Shown: positions 44,704 through 55,689, numbered from the stretch's first letter. The stretch: DNA of 64,000 nt from Zopfochytrium polystomum (GCA_025765615.1 JAIVFJ010000211.1:1-64000); one strand, 5' to 3'. Made by a program: numbers and translations. The notes: generated from the letters alone by a model not told the origin.

Positions 44704-46190
44704 TCATCTCCCCCTTTTAGGCCTCTTCTGCAACTTGGTGGGGTACCTGGTCTTGAACTTGAGCAGAAGGTCTTGACAGTGAGTGAGGTTTGACTCAGGT
44801 TCCCAGGTGTTGTCAGCATCTGAGTAACCTTTCCACTTAACAAGGAACTTGAGTGTCCTTCCAAACCACTTGGCATCCAAGATTTGTTCAACCTCAAATT
44901 CCTCTTCACCTTCTACCTCAACTGGAGGAGGAGGAGGAACAACTCTGCCTGGAATGGAGTTGGCCACAAACTTCTCCAAAAGGCTGACATGGAAAACTGG
45001 GTGGATCTTCATGGATGCAGGGAGATCCAGCTTGAAGGTGACTGGATTGATTTGCTCCAAGATCTTGAAAGGTCCCAACTTGAGGTTGTCTAGCTTGGGA
45101 CTTGGTCTTTTGGTCTGCAAGTTCTTCCTCATGCCCAGCCAGTAAAAGTCTCTGGAAACAAGCTCATATGTCTTGTGCTCTCCTGGGTGTCCAGCTGTTG
45201 CTGCATATGCCCACACACTGTCAGGAAGCAGTGAAAGGTGTGTCTTGGATGGTGGGGTGAAACCATCTCCCCCTTCAGGTGCAAGGTCTGTCCTTCTGTG
45301 CTCATCAGCAGTGGGGCTTGAATTGTTGACTGGGAACTGTGATTCTTGAATCTTTGACTCAGGGTTCTGTTCTTGGCAAAAACTGTGAGCTGTGGAGCTT
45401 GAATCTTGAATTTGGACTGTGAACTGTGGTTCTTGAATCTTTGACTGTGGGTTCTGTGAACTACAGACTTGGCCATGACTGTGAGCTCTATGAGCTGTCC
45501 TGGAATCTTGACTATGAACTGTGAACTGTGAAACTTGAATCTTGGCTGGGATCTGTGAGCTGCAGGCTGATACTGGAGCTGTCATTTGTCGTTGACCTTG
45601 GATACTAGGTTGAGAACCTTGAATCAGGGACTTGAGAGCATGAGACTTGGAGGCTTGACTTGAGTTTTGGGTGACTGTTCCAATTGGTGGAGGTTGGACT
45701 TGACCAGTGACCCAATCAATGGCAGGGTTCTGGGCTTGCAGCCATGGTAATCCCAGGATGACAGAGAATGTGGGTGAGCCAAGATCCAATACTTCCAGGT
45801 TGACCATGGATGGTGGAAAGTCTTGGATGTGGAGGTTTAGCTTGGTTTCATGGCTGATTTCCTTGAACAGAGCATGATTGGCAAAGTGGACCTTGAGGGG
45901 TGTGGATTTCTTGATGGTGGGAATGGCACAAGACTTGGCAAGGGTGGCATCAATGATGTTGCAGGATGATCCAGAGTTGATAAGGGCCTTGGTTGTGATG
46001 GTTGACTTGGGTGAGAGTTGAATCTTGACATCCATGGTGAGTTGGTGGGGCTTGGAATCTGAGGTGTTTGTGGTGCTGGTGGTGGTGATGAAACAGGGGC
46101 AGCTTGGAGGAGGGTCCAGGGAATTGCCCCTCAGTGAGCCTGGACCTGGGAGTTTGGGTGCTTCTTCCTTGGGCAGTCCTTGACAGCATG
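44704..46190 (-). CDS. Protease-chromodomain polyprotein of copy 3
   Basis: An open -1 frame relative to gag with ALINSGSS (Asn where copies 1 and 2 have the catalytic Asp of DSG), VILGLPWL, a Gln/Ser linker, GHPGEHKTYELVSRDFYW, then directly KLGPFKILEQINPVTFKL and the chromodomain LVKWKGYSDADNTWEPE. The Asp-to-Asn change should kill the protease. The 28-codon deletion relative to copy 1 leaves the frame open; ATGC microhomology at the junction suggests slippage or end-joining. Confidence 0.85.
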
Positions 46191-47054
46191 CTCCTTGGAG
46201 CCACAGTAGAAACACAGTCCCTGCTGGGCCCTCCTTGTTTTCTCCTCTTGGCTCAGAGGACCCTTAGGAAGTGTCTCAACTGCATCCACTTGCATGGGTT
46301 CAGGAACTGTAAGAGCTTGAGGGACTGGGGTAGGTCTTGATGTAGTTCCTACTTGTCTTTGCTTCAGCCTCTTGGAGTAGAGTCTGTTGTCAATCTTGAT
46401 GGCAAGGAGAATGTACTCTTCCAAGGTCTCAGGGATGTGCAGAGACTGGGAGAGCATGTCTTGGATAGACTCATGGAGACCATCATGGTACAGCTCCATC
46501 AGAGCTGCATCATTGTATCCAGAGTCTCTGGCTAGTTGCTTGAATTGGTTTGTGTAGGCCACACAAGATTGCTTTCCTTGCTTGATATGCTTGAGCTTGG
46601 ATCTTGCTGTCCAAGATGCGTAGGGGTCACCAAAGGTAGCCTCCAGCCCCTCCCAGAGCTCTTGCAGGGTGGTGGGTGTGCTTGGGAGAGATCTGTACCA
46701 TGATTGAGCTTGACCAGACAGGAGGGTGCTTGTGAAAAGAACCTTGACTTGCTCACTGGGAAATCTTGAAGGTTGGAGAAGGATGACATTCTCCACAGTG
46801 GCCATAAAGTTCCTAAGGTCTTTGGCCAGCCCAGTGAACTTGTCAGGGCTGGGAACCTTGGGCTCTCTTGCTTGGTTGGCTTGGGGCAGGGGAAGAGCTT
46901 GATGTTCTTGTTGGTGAAGTTGTTGTTGAAGCTGGTGCTGCTGGTGAAGGACTTGTTCTTGAAGTTGGTGTGTCTGTCTTGAAAGGGCTTGTAATTGGTC
47001 CATCAAGGCTTGGAAGGCAGTTGCATCAGGGAAGGTGTTGTTTGGGTCAGACAT
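46131..47054 (-). CDS. Gag of copy 3
   Basis: 307 aa, full length, with the same CCHC knuckle and the same CCCAAAC frameshift site and stem as copy 1. Its near identity to copy 1 Gag points to recent movement or gene conversion. Confidence 0.9.
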   Translation of the reverse strand: MSDPNNTFPDATAFQALMDQLQALSRQTHQLQEQVLHQQHQLQQQLHQQEHQALPLPQANQAREPKVPSPDKFTGLAKDLRNFMATVENVILLQPSRFPSEQVKVLFTSTLLSGQAQSWYRSLPSTPTTLQELWEGLEATFGDPYASWTARSKLKHIKQGKQSCVAYTNQFKQLARDSGYNDAALMELYHDGLHESIQDMLSQSLHIPETLEEYILLAIKIDNRLYSKRLKQRQVGTTSRPTPVPQALTVPEPMQVDAVETLPKGPLSQEEKTRRAQQGLCFYCGSKEHAVKDCPRKKHPNSQVQAH

Positions 47055-47094
47055 GATGGCAGAGAGTAGTAGGAGAGGGTGAAGTGAATTATGA

Positions 47095-47406
47095 TGTCAG
47101 GAACAGGGCAGGACAGGACAAGGCAGACAAGGAACTGAGAGGAGTGATGATTGTATTGGAAACAATAATTCACTTGAGGGATGGGACAGGTCCCCCCATC
47201 CCCCTTTTATACCTTTTGAGAGTCTTACTTGTCAAGACTCAAAGAAAGTTCCAGAAAGAGCAATTAGTAATACAATGATACCAATGATACCAATGACAAC
47301 AACAAGACAAGTCAGGAAAGCAAAGAAGGTTCCAGAAGGTTCCACAAGGTTCCATGAAGGAATGTTCTAGAAGGTTCCAGAGGTTTCCAGAGGGTGATTC
47401 ATAACA
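47095..47406 (-). repeat. 5' LTR of copy 3
   Basis: 312 bp, reverse orientation; self-primer site lies just inside at 47082-47092. Confidence 0.9.
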
Positions 47407-47552
47407 CACATCCACTCGACTTGACCAACAGGCTATATGACAAGTGTAAACAGTCTACCCTGAGTGAGTGAGTGGAAGGAGTGAATGTAGTGGAAATGTG
47501 TGTTTGTCAGTGGTCCTTCTCCCCAACTTGGAGAAAGAGAAAAACTCTGTTA
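47407..47552 (+). mobile_element. 3' end of the split Copia element with inverted leader copy
   Basis: CACAT duplicates the left flank at 41176-41180. Joining there continues the pol frame for 20 codons to TGA. The following about 90 bp (47455-47545) is the reverse complement of the element's own 5' leader (37397-37480) at about 90% identity and runs into the first bases of an inverted LTR (CTCTGTTATG) before it is truncated. Confidence 0.7.
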
Positions 47553-47701
47553 TGGATAATGTCCCCAACTTGGAGAGAAAGAGAAAATCTGGTAACCTCT
47601 TTTTTCTGCCACACATTCCCACCACACCCACATCATCAAAAAGTCAGGGCGTTTGTCATTTTGAAGGGTCAAATAATGAAACGAAAAAAGCTTTGCATAG
47701 A

Positions 47702-47772
47702 TCCTAGGTCGTCTAATGGTTAAGATTCCACCCTCTCACGGTGGCGATCGGGGTTCGATTCCCCGCCTGGGA
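47702..47772 (+). tRNA. tRNA-Glu (CTC)
   Basis: Acceptor arm TCCTAGG pairs with CCTGGGA; A box GTCTAATGGTTAAG, anticodon loop CCCTCTCACG with CTC, B box GGTTCGATTCC. No intron. It lies just beyond the Copia remnant. Confidence 0.92.
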
Positions 47773-48892
47773 GATTTGTAATGGTCCAGACTACAAAGGC
47801 AGATGGCCAAATTCTCTTGTGCAGTGTGGGTGTGGAAAAGATATCACCATTAGACAAATGGTGTTTGCTTTCCCAAAGGAAGCAACTAAGTGGCAGTTGT
47901 TCCTGGGCTTGTCCTCTTCTTTCCAACAATTTTTGGACATTTTGAATTCATCCTGTGGCAGTTTTCCCCCATAGAGCAGCACCGAATCAACTTGGAATTG
48001 CTGTTGCGCTAGGTAATGTCCTCTCACAATGAAGCGATCGGGAAATTTGCATAATCGGTCCTGACCATTTCCCCAAATGCTTTCCGTTTTTATTGGGAAC
48101 GATCCATCACCTTTCCAATTTTACCATTAAATTTGTACAAAAACAAAAAAACTGTTTTCCTTTTTTTCCTCCTTTTCCTCCTTTTTTCCTCTTTCTGGCC
48201 AGTTGTGTGCAGCCTCCAAACTTTTCACCAACTTTTCAAGGTATCTTAAAGCATATGAATGCATCCCCCATTTTACCACCCTGTTGGGTGGTCTGACTCT
48301 GGTTTGTAGCAATGTTTTTCTTTCATTGCAACAACGACTGTTCAATGGAAACAGCAATATTCAAAATTCCTACCAATTTCAGCATTGTGCATTTTGCACC
48401 AAACCAACTGACAACCATCCATATGCCAGCCAAAGTGTGCAAAATTTTGTCACAAATAGAAGTGCACAGAATTTTTGTAAGTGTGACTACGGTTTCACAT
48501 CCGTACATATCGTTGATAAATAACTTTTTAAAATAGTAATTAAAGTTAAAGCTCCTTGGAGCAAATAAATTCATCTAACATTGTCCAAAAATATAATTTT
48601 AAAAAAAAAACTTTCAAAAAGAGAACCAGCTGCTTGTTAAAGGGTTAATATCGTGTTTTTTAGTAATAGAAAATGTCACGACATGTCCCTCCAATTAAGA
48701 ATGTGCCTTGTTAAGGTTTCAAATTAATAGGGGCCGGTGAGCAACCACGCCGCCTCAGCCTCTTCAATCCGAGTGCGGCTTTTTTGTGGTGTGGTTGAAC
48801 TTGGGTGAAAAGGACAATGCTTCCAATATTCTGGCCAGAAATGAGAATAACAGAGAATGCTGAGGGGGGGGTTCAGAGAAGCACAAAGAATC
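47773..48892. other. AT-rich intergenic region, no supported gene
   Basis: Only short frames without motifs; lower GC than the gene-rich ends of the window. Confidence 0.5.
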
Positions 48893-48989
48893 GCCCGATG
48901 TGGGGGTCGAACCCACAGCCTTGTGATTACAGAGACCCTATGTCGGGGTAGCTAAGAGTCACACGCTCTACCGATTGAGCTAACCAGGC
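48893..48989 (-). tRNA. tRNA-Lys (CTT) with intron
   Basis: Minus strand: acceptor GCCTGGT pairs with ATCGGGC; D-arm TAGCTCAATCGGTAGAG; anticodon loop GACTCTTA gives CTT; B box GGTTCGACCCC. A 25-nt intron follows position 37 (one base after the anticodon), the usual eukaryotic tRNA intron site. Confidence 0.92.
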
Positions 48990-50190
48990 TCTGTTCATCG
49001 ATGACACAAGTATATTCACCCCCACCACCTGCAGCAGACCAGATTTCAGATCCCTTTTTTGCCAAAGCTGACCAAAAGGAAAGCAGTTTTGAGCTTTTGT
49101 GAACATCAGCAAAACTTTTGAAGTGCCTATTTCATAATATGGTGGCATACGCTGCTGAGCATTTGAGGATGTCTCTCCTACAAACTGGGCAAACTTGCAC
49201 AGAAAATCATTGTAAGGAGAGAAAACGTGCCAACTCTGCAATGCAACAGGGACCATGCACCTTGCTGGCTTGACAAGAGAAACAACAAGGGTCATTGCCA
49301 GTCTTGACGGCATCAGTTTTGGTCAGAGTCTGGAAATGATTCACTCGTCCTAATCTGATTTTACGCACTTTGCACACTGCAAACCAGTAGTACTGGTAAA
49401 CAATCTGAAACAGATCACCGCATACATAGCCTTGATATTATGAAATGGACTGTGGCATTTTCCAGCAGCTCCAGAAGTTGGAGAAGCCATTCACAGCAAA
49501 AACTTGCAAACTTATTGCTTATTGGTTCAAAAAACTTCTGATCACACAAAGCTTGTGAGTTATTCACCAAAATGTTTCACAAGCACCTATCTTCTTCAGC
49601 AGTGTCTCTAAAGAGGCTTCAAATGGGAAAGTATTTGAGTTTAGAAATTGCATGTTTGCAAGTTATCTGGTTGCTCCAACTTCTTTTGCTGCTGAAAACT
49701 ACACAGCGTATTCAGGTTCACACTTGGTATTTGAAAAATGATGCGCTATCAATCAGCTCCTGTTGAGGCATTTTGCCTTCTCGAAGAAGTCGTGCAACTG
49801 CTCAAAGAGAGCAACTCAAGAGGATCTGTCTATTCCCCGTGTTTTCCTATTTGATTGCAATTATCTGGGGACTGAGCTGCTGCAACTTCATAAAATTTTT
49901 TTGCAGCATATCACTCCACCAAATTCCTAATTGTGCTCAAAGTTTGGCATCAAAAGATTGAGAACTGGGAAAGTTTTGTATATTCGGCTTCTGTGAAGGA
50001 CGCTGGAACTTTTTGCACTTTTTTCCCCCAACTGAACAATGGAACTAGATCAGGAAGCTTGACAATTAGTCTGAATATTTAGTCTGCATAGTAGAAAATT
50101 TCTGAGTAAACTTAATAAGAAGCGCAGAGATTGGATATCTGTATCTGCTTCATGTCTTCAAGAAAACCAGGATAATGAGAAGCAGATGTT
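48990..50190. other. AT-rich intergenic region, no supported gene
   Basis: No coding motif, RNA or repeat family recognised. Confidence 0.5.
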
Positions 50191-50197
50191 ATGTGTG

Positions 50198-50603
50198 TAA
50201 ACAGTCTACTCTGAGTGAGTGAGTGGAAGGAGTGAATGCAGTGGAGATGTGTGTTGTGGGTGATCCTTCTCCCAACTTGGAGAGAAAAGAGAAAAACTCT
50301 GTTATGAATTATTGATACATGATGATGATATACACACTGTAATAGTTGCTACGCAAGCTTGACCAGCACAGGGTAAAAACCTCTCCTATATTATCTGCTT
50401 GAGCAGAGGAGGAAAACTGTTGACACCAGGTTTCTGTTCCACTTAATACTCAGAGTATTTGTCAACAGCGCAAGCCAGTGCCCAGGTCTGCATTGGCGGT
50501 GGCTCACTCTCCCATGGGCATCGTGAGAATGATAACTAGCAGTCACAATAGGTTCAGGTCCGTCTTCTGCCTCTTGCTGCTAAACATTCAGTTCTGCCTA
50601 ACA
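50198..50603 (-). repeat. Copia terminal fragment in reverse orientation (pol tail, leader copy and LTR)
   Basis: 50198-50225 matches the tail of Copia pol at 47438-47465. It is followed by the reverse complement of the leader and then a complete reverse-complement LTR, 50300-50603 (304 bp, TGTTATGAATT...GCCTAACA). The order is the same as at 47407-47552. Confidence 0.75.
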
Positions 50604-50604
50604 A

Positions 50605-52257
50605 TGTGAGACTACACTGAGGTCTCAGTGATAAAGTCTAGGGATTTTATTCGCAAAAACAAGCGCAGCGCCGTAAAGCTGCAAGGATCAGGACTCCTAT
50701 TATCATTCCCAGTTCCTTGGTTCCAAGGTGTTAGTATTTGCAGCTAACCTGTCTTTATTATTGGGCTTGCTTTTACTAATTTCGTCTTAACAGTTCTGTT
50801 GCACCAGGGTTTTCTCAACATATTTTCTTTTTTGGTGACTAACAGAGACTTCCTGACTGCCAAGGGATGGGGTGCCTGAAAGTCTGTACCCCAAGCCCAC
50901 CTTATTTACACTTTATTGGGCTGTTGTCTAGGGGGTGTTTCAACCCTACTACTTGCCTAGTCCACAAAGTATCCCTACTGATCTGTCTAACAGGGGTCTC
51001 AAACACAAAGAATGAACATTCAGAGGGACAATCCTCTGAAGGATCGGTGCCGGAGCACCGATTACTCACATGGCAGCGGGCTGATGCGAGGGGAAACGCA
51101 AGGGCACTCCCAAGGGTGCAACACAACTGCAGAATAAAGAGAGAGAAGAGGGAAACAGTGGTTTTTATCCCAGGAACCTAATCTCAAACACAACAGGAGT
51201 GGTTAATAGCGACGGGACAGACAGGGCGCGACCTAGCGCCCCTCGTCGCAGACAGTGCTGCAGGAGCCCTTGTCGTCGCCAGCGACTGGGGGGAGAGAGA
51301 GAAGGGAGTCGACTGTGTAGGGGTCGGAAGGTCGCCAGCAGGGAACTCGCACGCAGAAACACCTGCGATTGTACACACCCTGCCAGGCTGCGTCAGCACA
51401 ATCACTCGACCAATGGGCTTTATCGCATAGCACTCGTACTCACACATCTCACTCTCACAGCAATAGGACTGAGGCAGGCACTCGTAGATCGAACTCTCAG
51501 GTGTCCAGGGCTGCACCGAGCGCAGCCACCAACACCCTCGCAGGGACAGGAAGGTTGGGGACGACAACGCCGTTGTTGTCGCCACCACCACTACTGTCGT
51601 CGCGGCAGGCGAGTGCCCTTGATCCTCACTCCAACACAGAGCCGGCAATGTCACACAGTTGCTGGTGGGGCCAGCTGCATTCCCCACCCACAGCCCCTCA
51701 AGAGGAGCCCACGAAGGGACCATGTACACACCCGGGTGTGTACCATCCCTCACTACCCTCACCTTCGTGAGCCAGATGGATTTGAAGGGATTCTGTATAG
51801 GTGCCAAAGGACAGAAATCAGATTGAAGAAAAAAGGAAAAAGGGAAATGGCCCAAAAACAGAGAGAGAGAAAATTGACAAGTCAACCCCCTGACTTGGAG
51901 CATCCACCACAAATGCTCTAAGTCCCCCAACCCTATACGTGTATGTACAAGCGCCGAAAATAAATAATAAATTAGGTGGGCTTGGGGTACAGCCTGTCAG
52001 GCACCCCATCCCTAGGCAGTTGGGCAGTCTCTGTTAGTCACTGAAAAAGAAAGTATGTTGAGAAAACCCTGGTGCAATGGAAACTGTTAAGACGAAAGTA
52101 GTAAAAGCAGGCCCAATAATAAAGACGGGTTAGCTGCAAATACACTTTGATAACGCCTTGGAAACTAAAGAACCGGGAGCAATAATAGGGGTCCTGATCC
52201 TTGCGGTTTTATGACAGGTGTGCTTGTTTTTGCGAATAAAATCCCTGTAGTCTCACA
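50605..52257. mobile_element. Long-arm foldback element without recognisable ORF
   Basis: Left arm 50640-50925 and right arm 51965-52250 are reverse complements at roughly 85-90% identity by eye (GGGATTTTATTCGC, TTATTATTGGGC, ACCAGGGTTTTCTCAACATA and GGATGGGGTGCCTGA are shared blocks). The outer ends carry TGTGAGACTACA and its complement. The left end has a 20-30 bp insertion. The about 1 kb interior has no identifiable transposase. The left end is adjacent to the Copia LTR. Confidence 0.7.
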
Positions 52258-52664
52258 CTAATAAAGTTAGTTTTAGCCTATTTTTTACTTTCCCTCACTC
52301 TAGGGCCCAGATCCCAGGGTCAAAGGAGTGAGTATAGTCTCACGGTAAGGGGCTATCTGCTACCGCTTTTTTAGATGACAGCCTTAAATAGTCTGAGTAT
52401 GTAGCAGTGGTTCTGAAAAATTAATTGTTTGGTGGGAAATGCCACGTCAGAGTAATTTTTTCGCAAAGGCCTCCAGAGGAAACAATTGCTGAAAGGCAAA
52501 AACAGTGGGTGGAAAGGAGACTGCCCTCACCATAAGACCTTGTCAGTGATCTGTCCTTCTTAAATCATTCCCAATTGTTGTTCCAATTTTTCCAATAATT
52601 GAACCGACTCCCTCAACAATTGGAAGAAAGAAGTTCAATTGGAAATTCAATTATAGTAACCCCT

Positions 52665-53010
52665 GGTATGTAGTGGAACAGAAACCCAGTGTAAACAGTT
52701 TTCCACCTCCCCTGCCAAGCAGATGATTATGGGTTGGTTACGCTCTCCCAGTGACTATTATTACAGCTTGGGTGTTGGCTTACCAGGATTCACATTCCAA
52801 TCATTCTGCCTGGAATTTTTCTGGTTAATGTGCATTAGAGGAAACTTTAAAGCCACCAAAACGTTCTGACAAGCTGTTGTTTGATTCTGCAGGCTGTGCC
52901 CTGCTAAAACCTGGTTAACCAAACCCCCAAGCCTTAGCTATTGTAGCATGCATATCATCATTATGTTCCAATTACTCACAGCAGAGTTTTCCTGCCCTCC
53001 AAGAAGGACT
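52665..53010 (+). repeat. Diverged Copia-family LTR
   Basis: Blocks such as AGTGGAACAGAAACC, AACAGTTTTCC, CAAGCAGAT and CATATCATCATTA match 37250-37400 in order, with about 130 bp of extra sequence in the middle. It ends in CAGAGTTTTCCTGCCCTCC, similar to the LTR/leader junction. Confidence 0.55.
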
Positions 53011-53070
53011 TCTTGACAAACTCACAAAAACTCATGTCAATAAGTCCTGTATATACTTTTAATGGGACAT

Positions 53071-53143
53071 GGGGAATTAGCTCAAATGGTAGAGCGCTCG
53101 CTTAGCATGCGAGAGGCACGGGGATCGATACCCCGATTCTCCA
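53071..53143 (+). tRNA. tRNA-Ala (AGC)
   Basis: Acceptor GGGGAAT pairs with ATTCTCC; D-arm TAGCTCAAATGGTAGAG; anticodon loop CTTAGCATG; T-arm GGGGATCGATACCCC. No intron. Confidence 0.92.
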
Positions 53144-54573
53144 ATTTCAGGGGTATTTCTCTCTGCCAGTTTGATGTTTCGAAGGCACAAAAGGTGTTTT
53201 ATGCTTGATCAGAGGATAGACTGAAGGCAAGAGCTTCAAATCAAATGCAAATGGCTGATTTTGGCAAACAATCATTTGATTTGATTTGATTTGATTTTTT
53301 GAATCAGACCCAAATCAGACCTTTTTTTCATATAATTCAATTCATATTAAAGCCTACAAACCAAGCTGATGAGGTTGAAAGAGTTTCATAACCAGAGGTA
53401 AGGTTTACCACCAGTTTTGCCAGGATTTTGCTGTTGTTTTTTTTGGTTTCGAGACGGCAAGGGACGGCTTATAACTTGCCTTATAACAGAGTGTATGGGG
53501 TACGCGTGCGCAGCAAGCAACCATCTATTGTGTGTTGCAATCAATGGTAATCGCTAAGGTTCCAAATCGACACACGACATACGATAAATGTTGTGACAAG
53601 GATAGGGCATTCCAGCATCAGTTTATGTGGTATTGCGGTTCGTTATCGCGAAATTTATCACGTATGGATGACATATATTCAGTGTATTGTGGGGAATCAA
53701 ACCTGGAACCCGATAACGATGGGCGGCTTTGTTACCATAACAATAGGAGGCCAAATGTCATGAGAATGTGTTGATTTAAAACTTTAGTAATTGCTTTGAC
53801 TGGGCTGTAGACAGAGTTGCCACCAGGGTGGTCTCATAAACAGGCCATGCCATGACAGGAACGACTGCAGGGGACAGGTGCCTAGTCATCTGTGCTGCTG
53901 GCCCGGTTGAAGGGGATACCTTGGGTGTGGCAGAGTATTTGTGAGTGACTGCCAGGGACAGACAATTGTAAATATGTCTCTGTATCTGTGGGAGGTGGAG
54001 CAGTTGTCTACAAAGGAGGAGGGGAGGCAGGAAGTGTCTGTCCTGTTCCCAGCTCGAGTCAGGGGAATGTTGCCTGTCAGGACTCAAACCCTCTTGGCCT
54101 ACCTCACCAAGTCAACTTTACCAGGAGGAAGCAGCTTTGCAGAGGAAATTTGGATTGACTGCAACAGACAGGGTCAGAGACAGTCTACTAGTCTAGGCAG
54201 ACAACAAAGGACAAAATTCAAATTAAGAAACAACACGTAGACAAATGGAGCAGACACAGAAAGTGTACGATTTGTTCATAGTCCAGACCATTTGAGTGCT
54301 ACTACAGTCACAGTAGCACACTGGTCAGTGGGTGGTGTACATGCTAAGTGCCAGTGTTATGCTTTTAGTACCAGCTCTGTCCAACAACAGATTTAAACCT
54401 AAAACATGTAAAATCCAGCTTTGGCAGGTTGGGCAAGGTAGGAAGCCCCTCCAACCTGGTTAGATCAACAGTTTGTGCACATTGGGTTCTGGTTTTGGAG
54501 TACCCTGTCTGATAGTTGAGAGTTCTCAATTTAGCAATAGAGCCACTAAGTTAATGTCTTCGCGCTATATGAA
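53144..54573. other. Intergenic region, no supported gene
   Basis: A (TTTGA)n tract lies at about 53275-53296. The rest has no recognised coding or RNA motif. Confidence 0.5.
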
Positions 54574-54656
54574 GGGCAGATGGCCGAGTTGGTCTAAGGC
54601 GCCAGATTAAGGCTCTGGTCTCTCCGGAGGCGTGGGTTCGAATCCCACTCTGCTCA
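54574..54656 (+). tRNA. tRNA-Leu (AAG)
   Basis: Acceptor GGGCAGA pairs with TCTGCTC; class II with a variable arm (TCTCTCCGGAGG); anticodon loop GATTAAGGC gives AAG; B box GGTTCGAATCC. Confidence 0.92.
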
Positions 54657-54921
54657 ATTACATTGCTAGAATTTCACAACCCTTTCAACCCTGAGCCTTG
54701 ACGGTCAGCCCTCTCGACCCACATAAAGGTTTTGATAATTGAATGTAATCGGACTTCTATTTCAGGGATTGTTTCCTTACAAGAATCTCACCTAACCAAT
54801 CGCTCTGACATTGCATTGTACACCACACAATTAACCTTTTGGAAGCCCTGCGCCCCCTCACTCACTCACCTTGAAAAAATTCTGCTGGTGTGAGAAAGCA
54901 GTACGCTGTCCTCATGGGGAA

Positions 54922-55016
54922 GCTCTGTTAACTCAGTTGGTTAGAGTGTAGTGCTAATACGCCCTCTTGTGACTGGAGGTACGTTAAAGTCACAGGTTTG
55001 ATCCCTGTACAGGGCA
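54922..55016 (+). tRNA. tRNA-Ile (AAT) with intron
   Basis: Acceptor GCTCTGT pairs with ACAGGGC; D-arm AACTCAGTTGGTTAGAG; anticodon stem TAGTG pairs with CGTTA; loop CTAATA gives AAT. An intron of about 21 nt follows position 37. B box GGTTTGATCCC deviates slightly. Confidence 0.88.
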
Positions 55017-55689
55017 TGTGGATAAATTAGGTGACTGATTCTCTTGAACACCACACCTTAAACTTAAGCTGCCTTGGTTCCTTAACTCCAAAAGACTGAG
55101 CCAGTTTGAATTGTTGATCTGGTTTTAGCACAAAGTACTGAGACCAAGAATTGTTGGTGGTCTGGTCGCTGGTTTAGAGGGCACCAGATGCAATGGCAGT
55201 GGACGTTGTCAGATGCGCTAGGAGGCGTAGGCGACAAACAGCAAGAAGTCGCAGGTCGACAAAACCAAAGCGAGTCATTGTCAGCAAACTGCAAATTGCA
55301 GTGGCTGGTGAAAACATTGTCAATTTTTGAGGCCACAAAAGTGTATTCAAGCAGTGGAATTCACAGCAGAAATTTTTCCTGCTGCTTTGTTATGTGCAAA
55401 CAAATAACTCTTGCTTTTACAGTGTGCAAAAATTATTTCAAGTTTCAAAAGTATTGTGATATATGTCATTATATTTAATTAGTGAAAGTATCGCGATATT
55501 TTGGGCTATAGTATCAATTTGAAACCCTGGTGGCTGGCAGCGAGCCGGTGGAGAAACTGAGTCCTTGCCCAAACCAAGCGCCAGCATCGTAGAGGCTGCT
55601 GTGCCGATGATGTCGTGTGGAGTAAAGCCGTGTGAGGACACGTGCAGGATGCCTGTCCTGTCATCACGTCCTGAACCACATGGCGAAGA
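55017..55689. other. Intergenic region, no supported gene
   Basis: Nothing recognised beyond short frames. Confidence 0.45.

Larger units (their letters stand above)
44393..47406 (-). mobile_element. Heat-shock-element retrotransposon, copy 3
   Basis: Reverse orientation; LTRs 44393-44703 and 47095-47406 (311 and 312 bp, two differences seen). Gag 47054-46131 and protease-chromodomain ORF 46215-44704 are intact. It lacks reverse transcriptase, RNase H and the integrase core with the same junctions as copy 1, plus a further 84-bp in-frame deletion around 45203. Flanked by CACAT duplications. Like copy 1 it could be mobilised only in trans. Confidence 0.93.

Noticed and set aside
54070..54110. 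Possible B box on the minus strand (GGGTTTGAGTCC)
   Set aside because: No matching acceptor stem or A box nearby.
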